DNA of 64,000 nt, from positions 9,734,001 through 9,798,000 of the forward strand of contig QCXZ01000053.1 in assembly GCA_025024175.1 (NCBI GenBank), in the 5' to 3' direction. This document shows, piece by piece, positions 39,201 to 45,200 of this stretch (positions are counted from its first letter, which is position 1; each line of letters opens with the position of its first letter). Source of the stretch: Rhyzopertha dominica (lineage: Eukaryota; Arthropoda; Insecta; Coleoptera; Bostrichidae). Below the pieces are notes generated by a model that made no database searches, was not told where the DNA came from, and was given only the letters and a program-made list of their open reading frames with translations. A program made the translations under genes and the position numbers.

Positions 39201-42200
39201 GCATTCTTTATCTTGACCAAACAGAGATCCTTGTATACAGGGTACACAGAGAGAACAATTTGTTTGGAAGAAAAAAAATATATTTACGGCAAACAAATTA
39301 TTTGTTTGTATATGGCGAAGTTAATGATTTGTTTGTTCCAAACCCTCAAAATTCTTGAAGCGGCTAAAATAACATTTATTTAACATAATATATACAAAGC
39401 TTTAAATTAACTTTTGAAATTATTGAATCAAGAATAATCATTTCCTTTGTAGAACAAAGTATTTTTTTCAGTAAACCATGAAGATGTTTGGAATAAACAT
39501 ATGATTAAATTTGACTGAAATAAATATTTGTTTAGAATAAGAGAAGAGGTAAGTGATTCTCTGCATACCAAATAAATATTTCTTTGCAGTAAAAATATCA
39601 CTGATTTAGTCCAATGAAACGGCTATTTCCTGGAATCAAACAATTGTTTGATTGAAAGAATTCATATGCTCAATCTCTGTTATTGCAGCAAACTGCATAT
39701 GAATTTTAATGAAATATATATTTTTTAATTAGATTGTATAATATTGCATTCAAACAAGCCCTTTAAACATATAAATAAATTGTCTTTAAGTTAAAGAAAT
39801 AAATTTTGATTAACCCACTTCGATATGTCTATGTCTTTTCTGCAAGTGTATTCCTGTGGCTTTCTGTTTTTTATAGAGCGTATAAAAGTTCTTTCTTGTA
39901 ATTAAAAATGCAATATGTCACTCAATTTACTTCCGCAAAACTGTAATTGGTTTAGTAAAAAACATCTGATTTAAATCAACCTAACCTAGGCAAGTCCATT
40001 GACAAGGTAAATTTTGCTACTTATATGTATGAATATAATGCAGACGGAAAGTATGATATTTATTTTAATTTAAAGGACAATCACAAATCTACTGGTTTTT
40101 ATAGCATGGTAAATGTGTTCCATTTTAGTATTACAAATATACTGAATAAATAACGCATTACTTGTAATAGTAGTTTGGTACAAATAGGGCACTTCATTGA
40201 GCAGACTTTACTAACATATACCTACTTCAAGATGTAGAGAAACAACGCCATAATTAACATGCTTACGAAATAGATGGTCATTTTGTAACAGAGCTTGTGT
40301 TAACGATCATGTGCTTGTTTGAATGCCTTATTTTTCACACCATATTAAGCAAATACTTTATTTAGGTTCATACTTACTTTTTGTTTCACAATTTAATGAA
40401 ATAAACTGACAATAATAAGAAACAAATAACGGCGGCTTTTCCCGATTTATCTTGATACATTCTGTCCAGTGTCCAACTATGGCTAAAGAAGCGGAATCCC
40501 AAACTTTCACTTTGCTAGTGGCACACACAAATTCAAACAATTATTTTTGTGTATCCAAAAACAGATTGTTGCATTAAAGCATCATTTATTCTGTTTAAAT
40601 ACATGTTGTTTGCTATAACAACAGGTGTGTTTGAGTTGAATATTTAAATAGTTGAATAACAAAAAGAAACACTGATTTAAGGAAAGATATATTTATTAGA
40701 AACAAGCATTTACTTTTGTTGATATAATTCTTAAAAGCATTTAATTTAAATATTTGAAATTTTAACTCATTGGAATAAATTGTTTGACCGTGAAAAATAA
40801 TATTTTATTCGCTCAAATAATTATTAGGTTACTTGAACTCACAAGTTCTGTTCGATATCAAATAAATGGTAATATAGTTACAAACAAACTGATATTCTTT
40901 GATTTGTTTGAAGATAAATTTGTTGGGCCTAAAGAAATGTAAGTCAAACAAATTGATTTTATAAATCCAAACAAACCGTTTTATCTGTGTACCCACCTAA
41001 AACTCCCCAGGCTCGTATTTTCATTATTTTTTTAGATACGGAGTATCCAAAAAAAATTTTGCTGATTATGATATTTTGCAAATAAAGTTAATTTTTGTAA
41101 ATATGGTTTTACCTTACCCCGTATAATAAATATTGCTTCATAGTTGGGTGCCGACCTTAACCTTCTTCAATTTGTGTCATTGCAGCGTATGCATAGTAGG
41201 AGAAAAAAACACGTAATATCCTGGGTAACTTGTTATAATTTATGCCTTGTGTTGTAGTGCAAATGTGCGTAAATTGAAGCCAGGCGTTCGACTCTGGCTA
41301 CCATTCAGAACACCTACGGAATGCAGTATGGCATATGATGATCCCCGGAAGATTTTGTCTTCAAAAGTATTCCATGCAGCTGCCTTCATCATCCTTTATA
41401 AAGCCACGAAAGGATTAGTTATGGAATATCAAGTGGCTTTGACTGTGTTTCTACTGCAACAAGCCGTGTTGATGGCCGAAAAAGATAAAGAGGTTAGTTA
41501 ATAATTGAAACAATGTTATTTTTTTTAATTTTTGCTATTTTTTTGCTTAGGCCCGTAAAGCATGTAAGAGGGAACCGCAACCACGAAACCTAGTAAAGAA
41601 CAAGGATTTATCGAATTGGTTCACATCAGACTGTCTTTCAAATAATTTGAGGACAGTAATTCAAAATGTTGCGCTACCACCAAAATCTCTGAGTAAGTTG
41701 CCTGTTTATAATACTTAGTTGAAGTTAATTGGGTATTTGCCATGTATTTATATTTTATTAGATTGCATATTAATAGTTAGCATCTAATCCACAGCTGTGA
41801 CAGCTTATAAATTCGAAAAAGTGGATCGTAAGATGTATTTTTAATATTAAAAATGTGAATATTTAAAGGGACCGCCAAAACGCGAACATATTGGCCGTGA
41901 CGTCAGGTGTCTTGTAAATGGCCTCTTGTTTACATCTGGGGTCAGCACATCACGTGTCAGCCTCAGTCTGTCAATTTATAATAATAATAATAATAATAAT
42001 ACACTTTATTAATTAGCACAAGGCTAGTATTTGATACATTGAAAAATAAAATTTATTAATTTATTTAATGTTCAACATGAATACACAAAACAAACAACCC
42101 AAAACAAATTAAACAATTTTCGTACGCTACCCAGTGCCCGTAATATAAACCAGCAACTGTGATTTGAAGCATCTAAGACATTTAGCAGATCTAACATGAA

Positions 42201-45200
42201 GTGGCAATGAAATGTATTTTATAAAACCTTTAAAAAATATAGATTTGGAGGCAGTTGCGTAAGTTCTATTCACAAAAATATCACCAGCATTTCCAGTTTC
42301 ATACTAATAAACATCATGTGCCCTAACTATCATTTAGGTAAAGTGGCATGAGATTATTTATTATTTTATATATAAAGACCGTCGTAAGATACAGCACCCT
42401 ATCCATAATATTCAACCACCGTAGAGCAATCAACATACTCCTAATCGGCGTGAGCCTGGTACACTTTAGAATAATTCTCATTGCACGATTTTGAAGTTTT
42501 TGCAAGCAAGACATCTTGTTAAGGTTGAACTGGAACACTATCGACGCACAGTATTCAAAATGAGGTTGTATAATAGTTTTATATACTCTAATGGCCTTTT
42601 CTATAGAGAGGAATTTACCCACTCTTGATAAAAAGAACAACTTTTTGGATATTTTCTTTTGCATGAAGTTAAAGTGCTCATCAAACGATAACAAGCAGTC
42701 AATTGTGAGACCTAGGTATTTATATATCCTTACAATATCAATTCTACAATTGCAAATATGCAAATCTATTTTATCTAAATCTAAAAATTTATATTTGTAT
42801 TTAGTAGTCACAATCATACCCTTAGTCTTTGATACATTAAGCTTTAATCTATTTGAAGCTAGATACTGCTCTACCTTTGCAAGAGTTTTATTCATTTTTG
42901 CTATTGCCACATCTAAATTACAATCACTTTGAACAAGTAATGTATCATCTGCAAATAATATCATTAATATATAATGTAAACAACAGAGGCCCTATAACAC
43001 TCCCCTGAGGTACCCCACATTCACTCACCACCTCTTCCGAAACTATGTCCCCAATCCTGACTCTTTGTTTTCTACTACTTAAATAATTAGCCAACCACTT
43101 GTGCACCTTTCCCTGAAAACCATATTGAAATAATTTTCTGAGCAATATAGACCTGTCAATTGTCTCAAAAGCTCACTTCAAATCAAGAAAAACACAAACA
43201 ATATATTAGTGCTAATATCGGCATAAAATTTATTGAGAGTCAACTGGAGGGCACTCTCACAAGAGTGATTTTGCCTAAATCCAGATTGATAAGTCAACAA
43301 TATTTCATATTTTTCTATGTGCTGTAAGAGTTGTATTAATTGGTCTAAATTCGTTGCACCCAATAGTGTTTGCCACCTTTGGTATAGGAAATATAGTACT
43401 AATTTTAATTAAGTTGGGCACACAAGCACCAGACAATGAAGTGTTAATGAAATTCAAAATAACAGCNCCTATAGTTTGAAATATTCTTTTTGGGATTCTA
43501 GAGTTAGTGCAATCATTCACATTGAATTTATTATCCAAATTATTAACTATTTTCCTTAGTTAACTCATATCCACTCGGCTGAATTCCGATAAATTTGGAT
43601 ACATATTGCTGTTTTTAAATTGACATGTATCATTGTAATCTATATCACTGACAATTGAACCAATACTTTCTATAAAATAATTATTGAACCTATTCACAAT
43701 CTCCACAGTATCTCTTACCAAAATCATATGATCATCACAGTAGAATCGAACACAACTATAGTCACACTGATTTTTTGTATTTACAAGTTTTTTTAATGTT
43801 TTCCACATCATACTGGAGTTATCCTTAAAACAATCAATCTTTTGTGATAGTAACGTCGCTTTTTCTCCCTAAGTAAACCTACAACCTCATTCCGCTTTGA
43901 TTTATACAGCTGCCAACTGAGCACCCTGTTTTGCTGGTTACTACTCCTAAATGCTTTGTATGCAATGTCCCGTTCCCTAATTTTGTTTTTAACATCACTA
44001 TCAAACCAAGGTAACCCATTTTTTATATTAAAAGTAATAATCGGTGCAACTACATTGACCACTTTTTCACAGTTTTTTATAAATTCGAAGTATAGATTAT
44101 CTACATCAATATTGCCATTTATTTTCGGGGTTCTTGTGGCTCGTTTCCGGTATGGCTAACAGTCGAATATATGGGGAACAAAGTCGTTCTTTATTATAAC
44201 GTTTCCCTCTATCAACTTAAAACGCATATAATTTTTCATATCCTTTCAAGCTATAACAAAATGGAAATTAATAATAAAACTTACAGTAAGAATTAAGATG
44301 ATCTTCACAACAGAAAACCAAACTTTGCGATTTTGATATATTCCGACGAACGGTTACAAAAATTTTGTTAGCTGTACTGACTGAAGTACTTTTATAACCA
44401 TGTACAAAACAACACTTGTTTTGTTTTCCATGCATAATAGATGCTTGTGAAACTACACATATTACTTTCTGGTGCGACCTCTTACACTGTCCTTTCAATA
44501 AACACCACACAAAAGCTTCTCCAATACAAGAATGATACTACACCATTAAACAGCACGCTCCTCGGTAATGTTTACATGACACTTGACGTCACGAATTGAA
44601 TAACCTTAGATATGGCGGTGACTCCTAAGATTCGAATGTCAAACTTGATATTCTCTACCTACAATATTTTTAAAAATTTTTTTTAACATGGCGTACAATA
44701 TATATGCACTTCAAAATTAATTTTACATATTTAAAAAAAAAAGTAATAATACCCAATTACAAAAATATTAAAGGACCTCAACATTGCCCAGCAGTGAATA
44801 TTTTTTTGGGTTCTTTCCGTTAAATTCCGTAAAAAAAAAGTGAAATTGAAATATTTTTTTTAAATTTTAATTTAAAAAAAGCTAGTTGAGCAATTTAATA
44901 AATATTTTATTTGTATTCCGTAGTATAACAATTTGTCCTTCATACTAATAATAATAACAATATCCATACTATACTAATGCATAACTTTTTATTTTCACTT
45001 TTAAGGAAAGTCAAAGTCATGCAGACAGAATCCAGGAACCCCATTGAATCGTTTAATCACAGCGCTTAGTTTAAATCAGGATGAGGTAAGTTTCTTATTG
45101 AAGGAATAATTTTAGCTATTTTGTTACATTTAACAGGAATTATTGTGAAAAACAATTGGGTATTTCAGCGTTTCTTTTTTATTATACATTTCGAACAATT

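Noticed and set aside
42591..42932. Forward-strand 113-codon frame.
   Set aside because: It is antisense to the LINE reverse transcriptase, whose reverse-strand frame has the FADD motif.
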